Positions 53,712 to 62,124 of a stretch of 64,000 nucleotides of DNA are shown in pieces. The number at the start of each line of letters is the position of its first letter. Position 1 is the first letter of the stretch. The notes under the pieces were generated by a model. The model saw only the letters and a list, made by a program, of their open reading frames with translations. It ran no database searches and was not told the origin of the DNA. The position numbers and the translations under genes are program-made. Source of the DNA: Polyangiaceae bacterium. GTDB lineage: Bacteria; Myxococcota_A; Polyangia; Polyangiales; Polyangiaceae. The stretch spans positions 3,100,001 through 3,164,000 of the forward strand of contig JADJRH010000011.1 in NCBI GenBank assembly GCA_016712345.1. Reading direction: 5' to 3'.

Positions 53712-55102
53712 GGGGTCACCTCCACCACAAAGTCGGACTCTTTGAGGGAAGGATCGAGCCCGACAACCTTGACAGACAACCTTCCATTTTCAGGTCGGTC
53801 ATCATCGGCGTCGAGGCGAAGAACTTCTGTTGGTCCGAGAAGAATTCGATTGGCGACGGTGGGCGAACCGGGCACAAACATCTTGCGGAACACCAGTGCT
53901 TTCACAGCCCGAACGCCCGCGATCCCCTGCACATACGCGAGCAGATCTCCCAAGTCGAGATCGTCGCCGAAAGTTAACCTGTCGGGGTGGAAAAAGCCGG
54001 GCGATGCGTCGCTTCCGGGGCGGAGCGCGGCGAGAACCGCATCCCGAACGCGATGACGCAGGGTGCCCGGTTGCGCGCAGAGCGCCAGCTCCACTTCGAT
54101 TGGAATGTACACAGGCGGTTTGACAACGTGTTCGCGTCCCGCCATGCGAACCAAGTCAACCCTCGCGTGGACGGCTTGCTGAAGTTCGGAATCGAGGCTG
54201 ACACTTCCCTTGGGATCGACAAGTACAAATACGGTTGAGAACGGCGTGACAACCGCCTTGGCAGCAGCGCGCGCCACACCCGGAACCGTGCGAGCCGCGG
54301 CCGCATAGTCAGGCAATGTGACCGCTCGTTCAAGCGGGCCGTTGCGAATGGTGGCGGGTAGACGAAGACGGGCGGCGTCGCGATTTTCAGGTCGGCGCCC
54401 GCGACCGCCGGGCGTAACGTTGATCACCGTCAGATCGAAGAAGTCGGTGATTTTTGTCAGGTCACTGGGTAAGAAACGGACGAGTACACCGTTGCCAACA
54501 TTGCCCGCGACCGGATCGCCGATGCGGTAGCGTACCTCGATTTCCTGAGTGGAAGCCGTGGTGCCCACCGGCACACCCATTCCATTCTTCCCATCACCGA
54601 ACTGGAGCCAAAGGGAGCCGTCTTCGTCGGAGGTGGCCACGTAATGACGGTCATACGACCGTGAAGCGTGCAAGTGATCCCGGCGTTCCCAAGGCTCTTT
54701 GTTGATTGTCAGCAAAACTGTGGGGGCCGACTCGGGCTTACCGGGTAGATCGGGCAGCGCCTCGTGAACCACCGGTCCATCGGGGAGGCGAGTTGCCCTC
54801 AGATACCGCGTGACGCCGCCGAGTGAGTCGGTGCGCACTTCAACCACGTGATTTTGAGGATCGCGCCCAAATTCAGACTCCAGAGCGCTTACCTTCAGTG
54901 TCCGTTCAGCACCAAACCGGGCTTTGCCAACGTTGCCGTATAGAACAACCGATTGGGCAGAATCCCACGGCGCAAGCGGGGTAGAGAGGGGGATGTCAAA
55001 CACCACCAAGGTCACGTCGACATTACCGACAGCCGGAGACTGTGAGGGATCGGCAACCCACCCGGGGAGCGCCAGATGGGTTACCTTGACAATAGTGACC
55101 AC
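53708..55102 (-). CDS. Baseplate assembly protein, C-terminal part of a frameshifted gene
   Basis: About 464 residues from the first credible in-frame GTG (55102). The open frame continues to 55240, but the added residues are Arg-rich shadow of the N-terminal gene. From HYVATSDEDGSLWLQFGDGKNGMGVPVG and EVRYRIGDPVAGNVG to FDLTVINVTPGG, VTLPDYAAAARTVPGVARAAAKAV and VEVELALCAQPGTLRHRVRDAVLAAL it aligns with the J-half of the 817-residue paralogue downstream. It lacks the N-terminal region, which is encoded in another frame just upstream. No ribosome site precedes GTG 55102. Together the two parts equal about 800 residues, the size of the paralogue. Confidence 0.75.
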   Translation of the reverse strand: MVTIVKVTHLALPGWVADPSQSPAVGNVDVTLVVFDIPLSTPLAPWDSAQSVVLYGNVGKARFGAERTLKVSALESEFGRDPQNHVVEVRTDSLGGVTRYLRATRLPDGPVVHEALPDLPGKPESAPTVLLTINKEPWERRDHLHASRSYDRHYVATSDEDGSLWLQFGDGKNGMGVPVGTTASTQEIEVRYRIGDPVAGNVGNGVLVRFLPSDLTKITDFFDLTVINVTPGGRGRRPENRDAARLRLPATIRNGPLERAVTLPDYAAAARTVPGVARAAAKAVVTPFSTVFVLVDPKGSVSLDSELQQAVHARVDLVRMAGREHVVKPPVYIPIEVELALCAQPGTLRHRVRDAVLAALRPGSDASPGFFHPDRLTFGDDLDLGDLLAYVQGIAGVRAVKALVFRKMFVPGSPTVANRILLGPTEVLRLDADDDRPENGRLSVKVVGLDPSLKESDFVVEVTP

Positions 55103-55110
55103 CTGAGAAA
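55081..55110 (-). other. Frameshift point joining the two baseplate gene parts
   Basis: The coding strand reads GTCTCCTTTCTCAGG here. The upstream frame runs to TAA at 55083-55081, while the downstream frame (one base back) is open through GTGGTC. One extra base, for example in the TTT run, would restore a single gene. No canonical X-XXY-YYZ slip site is present. Confidence 0.65.
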
Positions 55111-56094
55111 GGAGACAACGCCGCCCGCACCCGTTTGTACAAATGCGATGGGTTGATCGGGGCGAAGATTTTCTACCCTTCCCCAAAGCAATACTTCGCT
55201 CGCGCCGGCCGGGATCACAGCGGCGGCGGCTCCGGGCCACGCCGCAAAAGGAAGCTCGCTGTGGGCCGCGAGAACGCGAGTACGCTCGGCAAGATAAAAA
55301 ACAACTTCAGCGTTTTCGGGACCGGGGATGGGAGTTACCTGAACTCCCGCGGGAACATACCCATCTGAAGACGCTTGAAATGCGAGCCATGTTTCCCCGG
55401 CGGTTCCATCAAACAGGTGAGTTCCAAGCAGCGTCGCGTGTTGCCTCAGCGCGTGCCTTTGGGACGCGGTGTCCACAAAGGCCTCGTTGGCCACGCGATC
55501 CTGAAAGTAGCTCAACATGTCCCCTTGGTAGGCTAGAAGCTCCAATATCACCCGCTCCAGGGCCGCGGCCGCCAGATCTCCCATGGCCGGATTTCTCACT
55601 CTGGCCCATTCTGAAAGCAGAGCAACAAACCCGTTATAGTCCTTTGTGAGGAGGTCAATTGCCGGACGCTCCGCGAGCCGCCGAGGAGGTTTTTCTACCA
55701 ACGGCCGGCAGTCACCCCGTTCACAGTCGATGGTGAAGACGAACGCGGCGTTTGCAAAAAATGCGTCGATATTGGGACCGCCCCCCTGGAGGAGCGTAAT
55801 CACCACGTCGGAGTGAGAACGGATTTGATCATCAAGCGGTGTGAGGTTGATCGTTACCGTCTTTGCGGGAATGCTTTGTGCGGCAACGTTGAATGTGACG
55901 GGTCGCCCTTCTCCGTCGACAATTGAAAAACTGGCATTTGTGTACGCATTGGACCACCCCTCAAGCATGTGGACTATAAGCGTGGCATGGGTAGGTGCCT
56001 GGGGCGTGGGTAGGAGGGTAAGATCCACATACCGAATGCCCTGGTAAGAACCCAGCGGTTCGGGATGATCCCATACGAGCCAGGGCGCGTTCAC
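55081..56094 (-). CDS. Baseplate assembly protein, N-terminal part of a frameshifted gene
   Basis: 337 residues. Early beta-rich domain (VRYVDLTLLPTPQAPTHATLIVHMLEG-type), then AERPAIDLLTKDYNGFVALLSEWARVRNPAMGDLAAAALERVILELLAYQGDMLSYFQDRVANEAFVDTASQRHALRQHATLLG, which aligns with the N-terminal half of the neighbouring J-like protein (SLYQDRYANEAFLPTAQ). It ends shortly after GAGGVVSF with a nine-residue tail that does not fit the family. The logical continuation QVVTIVKVTHLALPGW is in the -1 frame across the stop. The start overlaps the gp25 gene by 4 bases. Confidence 0.78.
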   Translation of the reverse strand: MNAPWLVWDHPEPLGSYQGIRYVDLTLLPTPQAPTHATLIVHMLEGWSNAYTNASFSIVDGEGRPVTFNVAAQSIPAKTVTINLTPLDDQIRSHSDVVITLLQGGGPNIDAFFANAAFVFTIDCERGDCRPLVEKPPRRLAERPAIDLLTKDYNGFVALLSEWARVRNPAMGDLAAAALERVILELLAYQGDMLSYFQDRVANEAFVDTASQRHALRQHATLLGTHLFDGTAGETWLAFQASSDGYVPAGVQVTPIPGPENAEVVFYLAERTRVLAAHSELPFAAWPGAAAAVIPAGASEVLLWGRVENLRPDQPIAFVQTGAGGVVSFLRWSLLSR

Positions 56095-56459
56095 AGGGCC
56101 ACCGTGATAGTTCGGGGTTTGCGGTCGGTGCGGCGTCGGAAGGTGATATCCACAAACAGCGTTCCTTCAGCTTGTTCGGCCCGCACATTGACACTGTCGA
56201 GAATCAACTCGTCGCCGATGTCGCGACGCAGCGCTTGAGTCACTCGAAACTCAAGCGCGGCAATCGCCAGTTCATTCATGGCGTCAAATACAGCGCGATC
56301 GATGCCCACGCCGAAGTCGGGGCGATTGACCCGTTCCCCCGGGGAGGTGAAAAGCACAGCCTCGATCTTGTCGCGAAGGTGGCGATCGGGATCGTCGATC
56401 ACGGCGACGCCGCCCTGAGCGCCGAATCGGAATGGATGGTGGAGGAAGCGGTCAGCCAC
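56091..56459 (-). CDS. GPW/gp25-family baseplate protein
   Basis: 122 residues, typical of gp25 proteins. Signature stretch DRHLRDKIEAVLFTSPGERVNRPDFGVGIDRAVFDAMNE contains the usual I/L-x-T-xx-GER-x-xx-x-FG core with the conserved Glu-Arg. The C-terminus gives RVTQALRRDIGDELILDSVNV and strands. In phage T4 and eCIS this small protein clamps the wedge and starts sheath assembly (Afp9 equivalent). It overlaps the split baseplate gene by 4 bases and follows the Ala-rich gene by 12. Confidence 0.93.
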   Translation of the reverse strand: MADRFLHHPFRFGAQGGVAVIDDPDRHLRDKIEAVLFTSPGERVNRPDFGVGIDRAVFDAMNELAIAALEFRVTQALRRDIGDELILDSVNVRAEQAEGTLFVDITFRRRTDRKPRTITVAL

Positions 56460-56471
56460 AAATCACCTCAT

Positions 56472-56957
56472 TCACACAATGGGCGCCATGGGAGTTGGAA
56501 AAGCCGGCAGCGGAAAACCCGCTGCCTGGGTAGATGTGGCAAGAATTGTACATGCCGACGCAATGGTAGATGCCTTTTGAGAAATGCTGCCATTCACGTC
56601 TGAAAAAGCACCAATCATCATTGAAGCGGCCGAAGAAGCCGCGAGTGGAAAAAGCGCCGCACCGGGTGGAAATGATTGACCGGCAATATACCCGGCAACT
56701 CCCATGGCAAGTTGAGTTCCGGCCGCTTGGGCACTTTGGGCGCTGAGCGCTCCCGTGGCTGATGCCACCAGTTGAGCTTTGCGCGCCATGGCCGTTGCGC
56801 AGGGAATACCGTTGGCCTGAGCGAGCGAAAACCACTGCACAACCGCATCGGCAAACCGCTGCGCGGACTCAGCCACCGAGTTGGGAAATTGGCCCCCTTC
56901 TGGAACGAGCCAGTTATTTTCCAACTGCGATTTGAGCGAGTCATTCATGAGCGCCAT
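56472..56957 (-). CDS. Ala/Ser-rich eCIS operon protein, unknown
   Basis: 161 residues. A charged N-terminus (SLKSQLENNWLVPEGGQFPNSVAESAQRFADAVVQWFS) is followed by a long Ala/Ser/Gly stretch with short hydrophobic pieces (GTQLAMGVAGYIAGQSFPPGAALFPLAASSAASMMIGAF). It sits between the gpV-like spike gene and gp25, the position of Afp10 (tip/PAAR-like) in known clusters, but I see no PAAR repeat. It could be a tip, plug or minor spike protein. It starts 3 bases after the spike gene. Confidence 0.65.
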   Translation of the reverse strand: MALMNDSLKSQLENNWLVPEGGQFPNSVAESAQRFADAVVQWFSLAQANGIPCATAMARKAQLVASATGALSAQSAQAAGTQLAMGVAGYIAGQSFPPGAALFPLAASSAASMMIGAFSDVNGSISQKASTIASACTILATSTQAAGFPLPAFPTPMAPIV

Positions 56958-56960
56958 AGG

Positions 56961-57644
56961 TCACTCCGTGAAGGTTTTTTGCGAGAGGTGACTCGACTGC
57001 ATGGGTGGAGTGGGAGGGCCTGACGGTCCAACACCTGTTGGATGTTGATGCTGGTTGAAAAGCTGCATGAAGTCATCCCCCAAGATCACAGCTTTGTTCG
57101 CGCCCATACCGAGTTTGATCTTGTCGGCCTTGACGGTAACCTCCCCATTTTTACTGAGTCGAACTTCTGTTTTGTCAGACCCTTCGGCAATGACGATGAC
57201 CCCACCGTCGTCGTCGATAAAAATCCTGTGGCCGGCTTTGGTGCGCAAAATTGCCTTGCCGGGGCCGGCTTTTGTACCCTCCGACGTGGGCACTTCGGCC
57301 CCGGACTCGGTACCCAAGTCGTCTTTTTGACCAGTAGAATCGGGCGCTCCCCAAAAGGCACCCGTCCAAATGGGACGGGAAGGATCGCCCGCGGCAAACT
57401 CGATCCATACCGTGTCGCCCACCTCCGGGATGAACAACATACCACGGTCTTTTCCGCCGCCGAAAGGTGCACATGGTAGAGCCCACCCACTCTCCACTGT
57501 GTCTCCCAATACGGCGGGCACCTTCGCTCGAATACGGCCAATTTCAAGCGGATCGGTGTTGTTGGTCACCACCGCTTCGTATTTGCCGAAAAAGCGATTT
57601 TTGTAGCGCTCCTCGAAGGTGCGCAAGAGTTCTTCAAGCTTCAT
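56961..57644 (-). CDS. gpV/gp5-like baseplate spike protein (OB fold)
   Basis: 227 residues. OB-fold about 15-105: FFGKYEAVVTNNTDPLEIGRIRAKVPAVLGDTVESGWALPCAPFGG, then MLFIPEVGDTVWIEFAAGDPSRPIWTGAFWG, classic phage baseplate assembly protein V. A short beta-prism-like tail follows (AGHRIFIDDDGGVIVIAEGSDKTEVRLSKNGEVTVKADKIKLG) and HQHPTGVGPSGPPTPPMQS, a spike-tip ending seen in many eCIS. It overlaps the gpD-like gene by 4 bases; the two are fused in VgrG and Afp8, so here the spike is two genes. Confidence 0.92.
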   Translation of the reverse strand: MKLEELLRTFEERYKNRFFGKYEAVVTNNTDPLEIGRIRAKVPAVLGDTVESGWALPCAPFGGGKDRGMLFIPEVGDTVWIEFAAGDPSRPIWTGAFWGAPDSTGQKDDLGTESGAEVPTSEGTKAGPGKAILRTKAGHRIFIDDDGGVIVIAEGSDKTEVRLSKNGEVTVKADKIKLGMGANKAVILGDDFMQLFNQHQHPTGVGPSGPPTPPMQSSHLSQKTFTE

Positions 57645-58786
57645 TGCGGGGGCACCTCCTCGGCCGACTGTCCAAAGTCTTCTTTTCCTGATAGGCCGAG
57701 AGCATTTTTCTCGGCGACAAATGTCTGTGAAATGACTCCCTCGTCCACCGTTGTTCGAACCGCTTTTACGTAGTAAATGCCGGCAAACGTGCGCCCTACC
57801 CCCTTGATAAGCACGGGGCGGCGCGCGCGAAGGAGGCCGCGGTAGAGGGTAGAGTCGATCTCCCCACGCGCTTCGACGGCCATTTGGGCGCGATCGGTTG
57901 CTCCCGAGCCCTGCGCCGCAATGGCTGCTTCAAGGGGTAGACCGTCGCGGAGGAAAGCCGTGGCGCCGGTGGCTCCGGCCTGAGTCAACCGCTTTTCTAA
58001 ATCGTCGCCGAGCAGAGCATCGCCCAGCGGTTCGGCCACGGGTTGACCATCGGCCCGCACAATCCGCTTGGCGATCGGGTCAATGGCGGCACCTACCACT
58101 TTGACAGGACCGGTTAGAATTGCTTGCAAGTCTAACCATTTTAGATTTGGGCCTTCTCGGAGGAGCGCGAGGTCAGGTTGAGGGGTATCCTTGAGGCCGC
58201 GAGGCTTGAAATAAGCCTTGACATCACCCGATTGAGGATCGGGCTCAATGTAACAGACATACCCATTTCGGCGGGCGAGCTGTTGGGCAAATTCCCAGTC
58301 TGTGCCGCGTTGCACGAGAAGTTGACGATCTTCTTCGTGTCGGGCGTTGGTGGCTTCACTTGTGAGCTGAATCTGATACCGGTCAAACACCGTCTTTACG
58401 GCCTCTTCATCGGTGGAACCTGGGTAGGCTTCTACCCGTTCCTCAGCCGACAGAAGGACCGCCGCATCCATTGCCAAAATCTCCAAATAGCTGTTGGACT
58501 CGATCACTTCAAAGTGGGGGCGCACATGCGTGACAAAGCCTTCAAAAAGGCGCACGGCGTTGCCGCCCGGCACCTGAACAGTGATAGAGATCTTGGCCGC
58601 CGGAACAAATAGATCGTCGTCGAGCGGTGTGAACTCCCCACCGGGGTTTTGTGTACAGTTGAGCCGCAGGGCCGCGACCGTTGCGTCGGAGTCACTCTCA
58701 CGCACTTCCACGCGCGTGAGGAGGCCCAATACCGCTTGATCGAGCGGCTGGCCATCCACAGACACGGTGAGCGCAGGATCCGGCAT
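57641..58786 (-). CDS. gpD-like (late control D/VgrG N-terminal) hub protein
   Basis: 381 residues. It matches phage protein D/VgrG gp27-like hub: LTRVEVRESDSDATVAALRLNCTQ, VQVPGGNAVRLFEGFVTHVRPHFEVIESNSYLEILAMDAAVLLSAEERVEAYPGSTDEEAVKTVFDRY, DRQLLVQRGTDWEFAQQLARRNGYVCYIEPD, then GEIDSTLYRGLLRARRPVLIKGVGRTFAGIYYVKAVRTTV near the end. Forms the trimeric hub under the spike. ATG at 58786; it overlaps the gpV gene and follows the LysM/gpX gene by 90 bases. Confidence 0.92.
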   Translation of the reverse strand: MPDPALTVSVDGQPLDQAVLGLLTRVEVRESDSDATVAALRLNCTQNPGGEFTPLDDDLFVPAAKISITVQVPGGNAVRLFEGFVTHVRPHFEVIESNSYLEILAMDAAVLLSAEERVEAYPGSTDEEAVKTVFDRYQIQLTSEATNARHEEDRQLLVQRGTDWEFAQQLARRNGYVCYIEPDPQSGDVKAYFKPRGLKDTPQPDLALLREGPNLKWLDLQAILTGPVKVVGAAIDPIAKRIVRADGQPVAEPLGDALLGDDLEKRLTQAGATGATAFLRDGLPLEAAIAAQGSGATDRAQMAVEARGEIDSTLYRGLLRARRPVLIKGVGRTFAGIYYVKAVRTTVDEGVISQTFVAEKNALGLSGKEDFGQSAEEVPPQ

Positions 58787-58876
58787 TGGACTTATCTTCC
58801 CGTGAAACCCTTATCAACTTGAAACTCGCAGTATAACCAACGTTCGAAGATTTTGTTGGTACTTACCTTGGGTAGA

Positions 58877-59152
58877 TCAGCGGTTGGGTGGAATGAGTAC
58901 CTTTCTACCCGGCACAACAATGTCGGCCGGATCAAGCTCGTCGGCGGCGTCCGCTATCCGCCAGAATTTGAGCGGATCGCGGTAGTAGCGATGGGACAAA
59001 TGATCGAGTCGCTCGGCGCCCGTGGGCGTGTGCGAAAAAATGCCTGTGGTCGCGGGAATGTCCCGCAACGCAAGCAGGGTAACTTCTTCACCGGAAGCAT
59101 CAACGGCGCTTGCTGTTGGGACTTTGGCGTAGCGGCTTGTTTTGTCGATCAC
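58877..59152 (-). CDS. LysM/gpX-like tail protein
   Basis: 91 residues, GTG start. End carries the tail protein X/LysM pattern: GAERLDHLSHRYYRDPLKFWRIADAADELDPADIVVPGRKVLIPPN. In eCIS the LysM-type protein sits at the tube-to-hub junction. It starts 7 bases after the tube/adaptor gene, and the 90-base gap to the gpD-like gene is the longest inside the structural part of the operon. Confidence 0.88.
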   Translation of the reverse strand: MIDKTSRYAKVPTASAVDASGEEVTLLALRDIPATTGIFSHTPTGAERLDHLSHRYYRDPLKFWRIADAADELDPADIVVPGRKVLIPPNR

Positions 59153-59159
59153 GGAGCCC

Positions 59160-59840
59160 TCACAGCGGTAAGATGTTGGTGTTCTGCGACGACGTGTTGT
59201 CTAAAAATTGTTTGGCCATTTCAGCCCGTTTACTCGCGGTAAACGAGAGCGCATCCATCACCGCTTTGTTGTCCTTGGCGTCGGGCTCACCCAGCACTTC
59301 AAGCTGGACGTCAATCTCGGCTCGCAGTGGGTAGAGTTCAGCGTTAAACCGCGTTTCGTTCACATTCATGGCGGTAATGCGAACGGGCAACACGCGTTTT
59401 TTACCCCACACAAAGAGAACTGTGGGGCGTTGTTGGCGCGCTTTTACCGGTTCTTTCCCGTCGGATGGAGCGTCGGTTGGGCTTTCTGCCGGGAAGAGCA
59501 ACCCTTCAAGCGCCGACACTTCAGGTAATATGCCGTATTCAGCAGGTAGATTGGCTGCGGCATCGTGTCTGTCGTCAAAGTCAAACCGAACCTGAACGGT
59601 AAACGTTTGTTTGACGGTTCCACTCGTGGCATCGGCCCCTTGTTCGGCATTGCCACCTTTTCCGCCTTTTTTGGCGCCTTCTGTGCCCGATCCGCTTTTG
59701 CCCTGCTCGACCTGAAAAGCGCGACTCAAGGTTTCAGGGTTGAACCGAAACGGGATAACCCGCTTGTCACCATTGGGGTAACCGCCGGGTTCATAAGCGA
59801 TAAAAGCGCCGCGCAGATAGCTTACTGAGTCGCCCATCAC
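59160..59840 (-). CDS. CIS tube/adaptor protein (Afp7-like)
   Basis: 226 residues. Opening AFIAYEPGGYPNGDKRVIPFRFNPETLSRAFQVEQG is diagnostic of the CIS_tube family, then a Gly/Lys low-complexity insert (SGTEGAKKGGKGGNAEQGADATSG), and VKQTFTVQVRFDFDDRHDAAANLPAEYGILPEVSALEGLLFP, VLFVWGKKRVLPVRITAMNVNETRFNAELYPLRAEIDVQLEVLG. The protein caps or initiates the inner tube below the baseplate. It overlaps the small upstream gene by 4 bases. Confidence 0.9.
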   Translation of the reverse strand: MMGDSVSYLRGAFIAYEPGGYPNGDKRVIPFRFNPETLSRAFQVEQGKSGSGTEGAKKGGKGGNAEQGADATSGTVKQTFTVQVRFDFDDRHDAAANLPAEYGILPEVSALEGLLFPAESPTDAPSDGKEPVKARQQRPTVLFVWGKKRVLPVRITAMNVNETRFNAELYPLRAEIDVQLEVLGEPDAKDNKAVMDALSFTASKRAEMAKQFLDNTSSQNTNILPL

Positions 59841-60139
59841 ATTCTCCCAGAGCCGGAAATGGATCTACCCAATGCGGTGTACAATTCATCGGCCAATAAG
59901 TCGGCCCCGCGATCGCTCAACAACTCTTCGGCTGACAGGGTGCCAAGTTCAAGCTTTTCGAGCGCCAAGCGCTGAAAACCGCTTCGAGCCAAGGGAGAAC
60001 GAGCGAGCTTTTCAGCCGCCTTGCCGAGCGCCTGACGGAGCGTTTCAGCCACGCGCTCTTCAGGTAGACCGGCGGGCAAGTCGCGAATGACCAACGCATC
60101 TGCCGAAAGTTCAAACGTGGCGGGTTTGGTGTCAGGCAT
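59837..60139 (-). CDS. Small eCIS operon protein, unknown
   Basis: 100 residues. Short acidic/amphipathic helices (ERVAETLRQALGKAAEKLARSPLARSG, LEKLELGTLSAEELLSDRGADLLADELYTALG). Its ATG overlaps the ATPase stop codon (TAATG) and its own stop overlaps the CIS tube gene start, so it is translationally locked between the ATPase and tube adaptor. I recognise no family; an adaptor to the ATPase or tube is a guess. Confidence 0.7.
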   Translation of the reverse strand: MPDTKPATFELSADALVIRDLPAGLPEERVAETLRQALGKAAEKLARSPLARSGFQRLALEKLELGTLSAEELLSDRGADLLADELYTALGRSISGSGRM

Positions 60140-62124
60140 TAGCCGCTCCCCTTTCCGAGATGACGGGCGAGCGGCCCAAAGTCGTCGCGCGAACGCGCCA
60201 GGCCGACCTTTTCAAGCTCCCGATAGGTTGCGCGAACCACATGTTCGGTGCTCAGCAAGCCTCGCGGGCTGGCAACTGCGAGGTGAGCCGAGGCAACTCC
60301 GATGTTGCGAATGTTGCCACCTGAAATGGGAAACCGTTCAATAAAATCGGTAAGGTCAAGATCGCGGTCGCGCTGCGTTTTGGGTAGAAGCGACTTTTCC
60401 CACAATTCGGCGCGCATGGAAGCATCGGGCATGGGAAACTCAATGACAAATTTGAGCCGACGAAGAAACGCCGTATCAATGTTGGAAGCAAGGTTGGTTG
60501 TCAGAATGGAGATGCCGTCAAAACTCTCCATGCGCTGAAGGAGGTAGGCAACTTCCACGTTGGCGTACCTATCGTGCGCGTCTTTTACCTCGGATCGCTT
60601 TCCAAATAAGGCATCGGCTTCATCAAAAAGGAGCACACCGTGACCGGCCTCCGCCTCTTCAAACACGCGCGAGAGTGACTTTTCGGTTTCACCAATGTAC
60701 TTGGAAACCACTTGAGACAGGTCAATTCGATACAGGTTGAGGCCCAAATCGTTTGCAATGCACTGCGCGGCAAATGTTTTTCCAGTGCCGGGACTGCCTG
60801 AAAAAAGGCATGAAAGACCGCGCCCCAACACCTGACGGTCAAATGCTTCCCACCCCGCTTTCACCCGACTTGTAACGCGATGGTAAGATGCGAGGTCACG
60901 CAATTGGTCGCGAACCACCGAGGGAACAACCAGATCATCAAAGCGCGCCCGGGCGGGAAGATGGGTAACCAGTCTACCCATTGTGCGAGCGCCCTGCGCC
61001 AAAATCTCGGCGGCCAACTCGTTTGAAGTGAGGGGGGCGTCGCTGTTGAACGACGCATCGGCAAGGCGTTTTTTGGTGCGTGCCGCGCGGGCGGCGGACC
61101 GAATTTCATCCAAGCTCACGCGAAAGCGCTGCGCCAAGTCGGCCGCGGCGTCTCCGGGACCTACCACTGTGGCAAAGAGGCGAGCGCGACCTGACAGGTC
61201 AAGATCGGAAGCGTCGACCGTGGCAATGTGTTGAGTGGCAGCATTGCGCGGACCCAGCGCAATAAACGTTGGAGCGTGCGGATCGGCGCGCAACGACGTT
61301 ACGTACGCATCGGGAAAACCGCGCGCCTGACTCGCTGCAAAAAGGTCCAGCACCACAAGGCCCCCGCGCAACTTGACCACGTCGGATGCGTCGGGCGGTT
61401 CATCGGCGCCGCGCACAACAAGAGCTGTTTCACCGCGGACGGAAGCGATGTCGAGCGCCAGTTGACGAGCAATACGCGCGGCGTCGGCTCGAATACAAAG
61501 CACCTTTTCTTCAGCCAGAATAGCCGCCGCGCCGCGGACAACCGAGTCAGGTAGACCCAACACGTGACTCGGTGCCTCGCGGCCAACGGCGAGGCGTGTA
61601 ACCTCTAACATGGGAATGCGGTCGAGAAGTTGAATGCGCATTTCGGCCGGCGTGAGGCGCAGAGGAACATGGGTGAGAGGCCGCCCCGATCCCTGATCCG
61701 CGCGCTCAATTAAACCCAACCGTTCTGCGGGCCCGCCGGGCGCGGCTTCATCCAGGGCCGCCGCAAAAGGTACACCGAGCGCGGACCTTACCAGTCGAGC
61801 GAACGAAATCGGCGTGAGAACATGGACCCTCTCGTCTTCTGCAAGCAGGCTCAGCGCGGCGGCTACCTCGGGGTTGAGTTCACCCGCGGCGGCGAGGGTC
61901 ACAAGCCAATACCCAATGGGCGACAAACCGAGCCGGCCGCAAAGCCTTTCTACCGAAGAAGGTCGCGCGTCGACGTGGGCGGCCATGCGTACACCCAACT
62001 CGCGAAACTTGTCTGCCCCGTGCGCAAAACCCGCCGCCGGATCCAGCGCATCGTGGTCTTTTTCAGCCACGATCGCGTGCGCTCCGAGCAGCGCCAGTTC
62101 GCGGGCAAGGGCGAGCGCGCTCAT
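60139..62124 (-). CDS. AAA+ ATPase of the eCIS (Afp15/Pvc15-like)
   Basis: 661 residues. The first 400 residues are the divergent N-terminal winged/ATPase-like half seen in eCIS ATPases. The C-terminal AAA+ module has Walker A GSPGTGKT at about residue 445, Walker B VLLFDEADALFG at about 496, sensor 1 ILTTN, arginine finger near DTAFLRRLKF, and sensor 2 GGNIRNIGV. The closest known role is assembly, loading or disassembly of the eCIS particle (Afp15/Pvc15). It overlaps the terminator gene by 4 bases and the small gene by 1. Confidence 0.92.
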   Translation of the reverse strand: MSALALARELALLGAHAIVAEKDHDALDPAAGFAHGADKFRELGVRMAAHVDARPSSVERLCGRLGLSPIGYWLVTLAAAGELNPEVAAALSLLAEDERVHVLTPISFARLVRSALGVPFAAALDEAAPGGPAERLGLIERADQGSGRPLTHVPLRLTPAEMRIQLLDRIPMLEVTRLAVGREAPSHVLGLPDSVVRGAAAILAEEKVLCIRADAARIARQLALDIASVRGETALVVRGADEPPDASDVVKLRGGLVVLDLFAASQARGFPDAYVTSLRADPHAPTFIALGPRNAATQHIATVDASDLDLSGRARLFATVVGPGDAAADLAQRFRVSLDEIRSAARAARTKKRLADASFNSDAPLTSNELAAEILAQGARTMGRLVTHLPARARFDDLVVPSVVRDQLRDLASYHRVTSRVKAGWEAFDRQVLGRGLSCLFSGSPGTGKTFAAQCIANDLGLNLYRIDLSQVVSKYIGETEKSLSRVFEEAEAGHGVLLFDEADALFGKRSEVKDAHDRYANVEVAYLLQRMESFDGISILTTNLASNIDTAFLRRLKFVIEFPMPDASMRAELWEKSLLPKTQRDRDLDLTDFIERFPISGGNIRNIGVASAHLAVASPRGLLSTEHVVRATYRELEKVGLARSRDDFGPLARHLGKGSG

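Noticed and set aside
55081..55110. Programmed -1 frameshift of the classical type
   Set aside because: The coding strand GTCTCCTTTCTCAGG has no X-XXY-YYZ slip site and I see no strong hairpin downstream.
55103..55240. N-terminal extension of the C-terminal baseplate part
   Set aside because: The extra residues are Arg-rich and antifamily; the sequence overlaps the well-conserved N-terminal part in its true frame.
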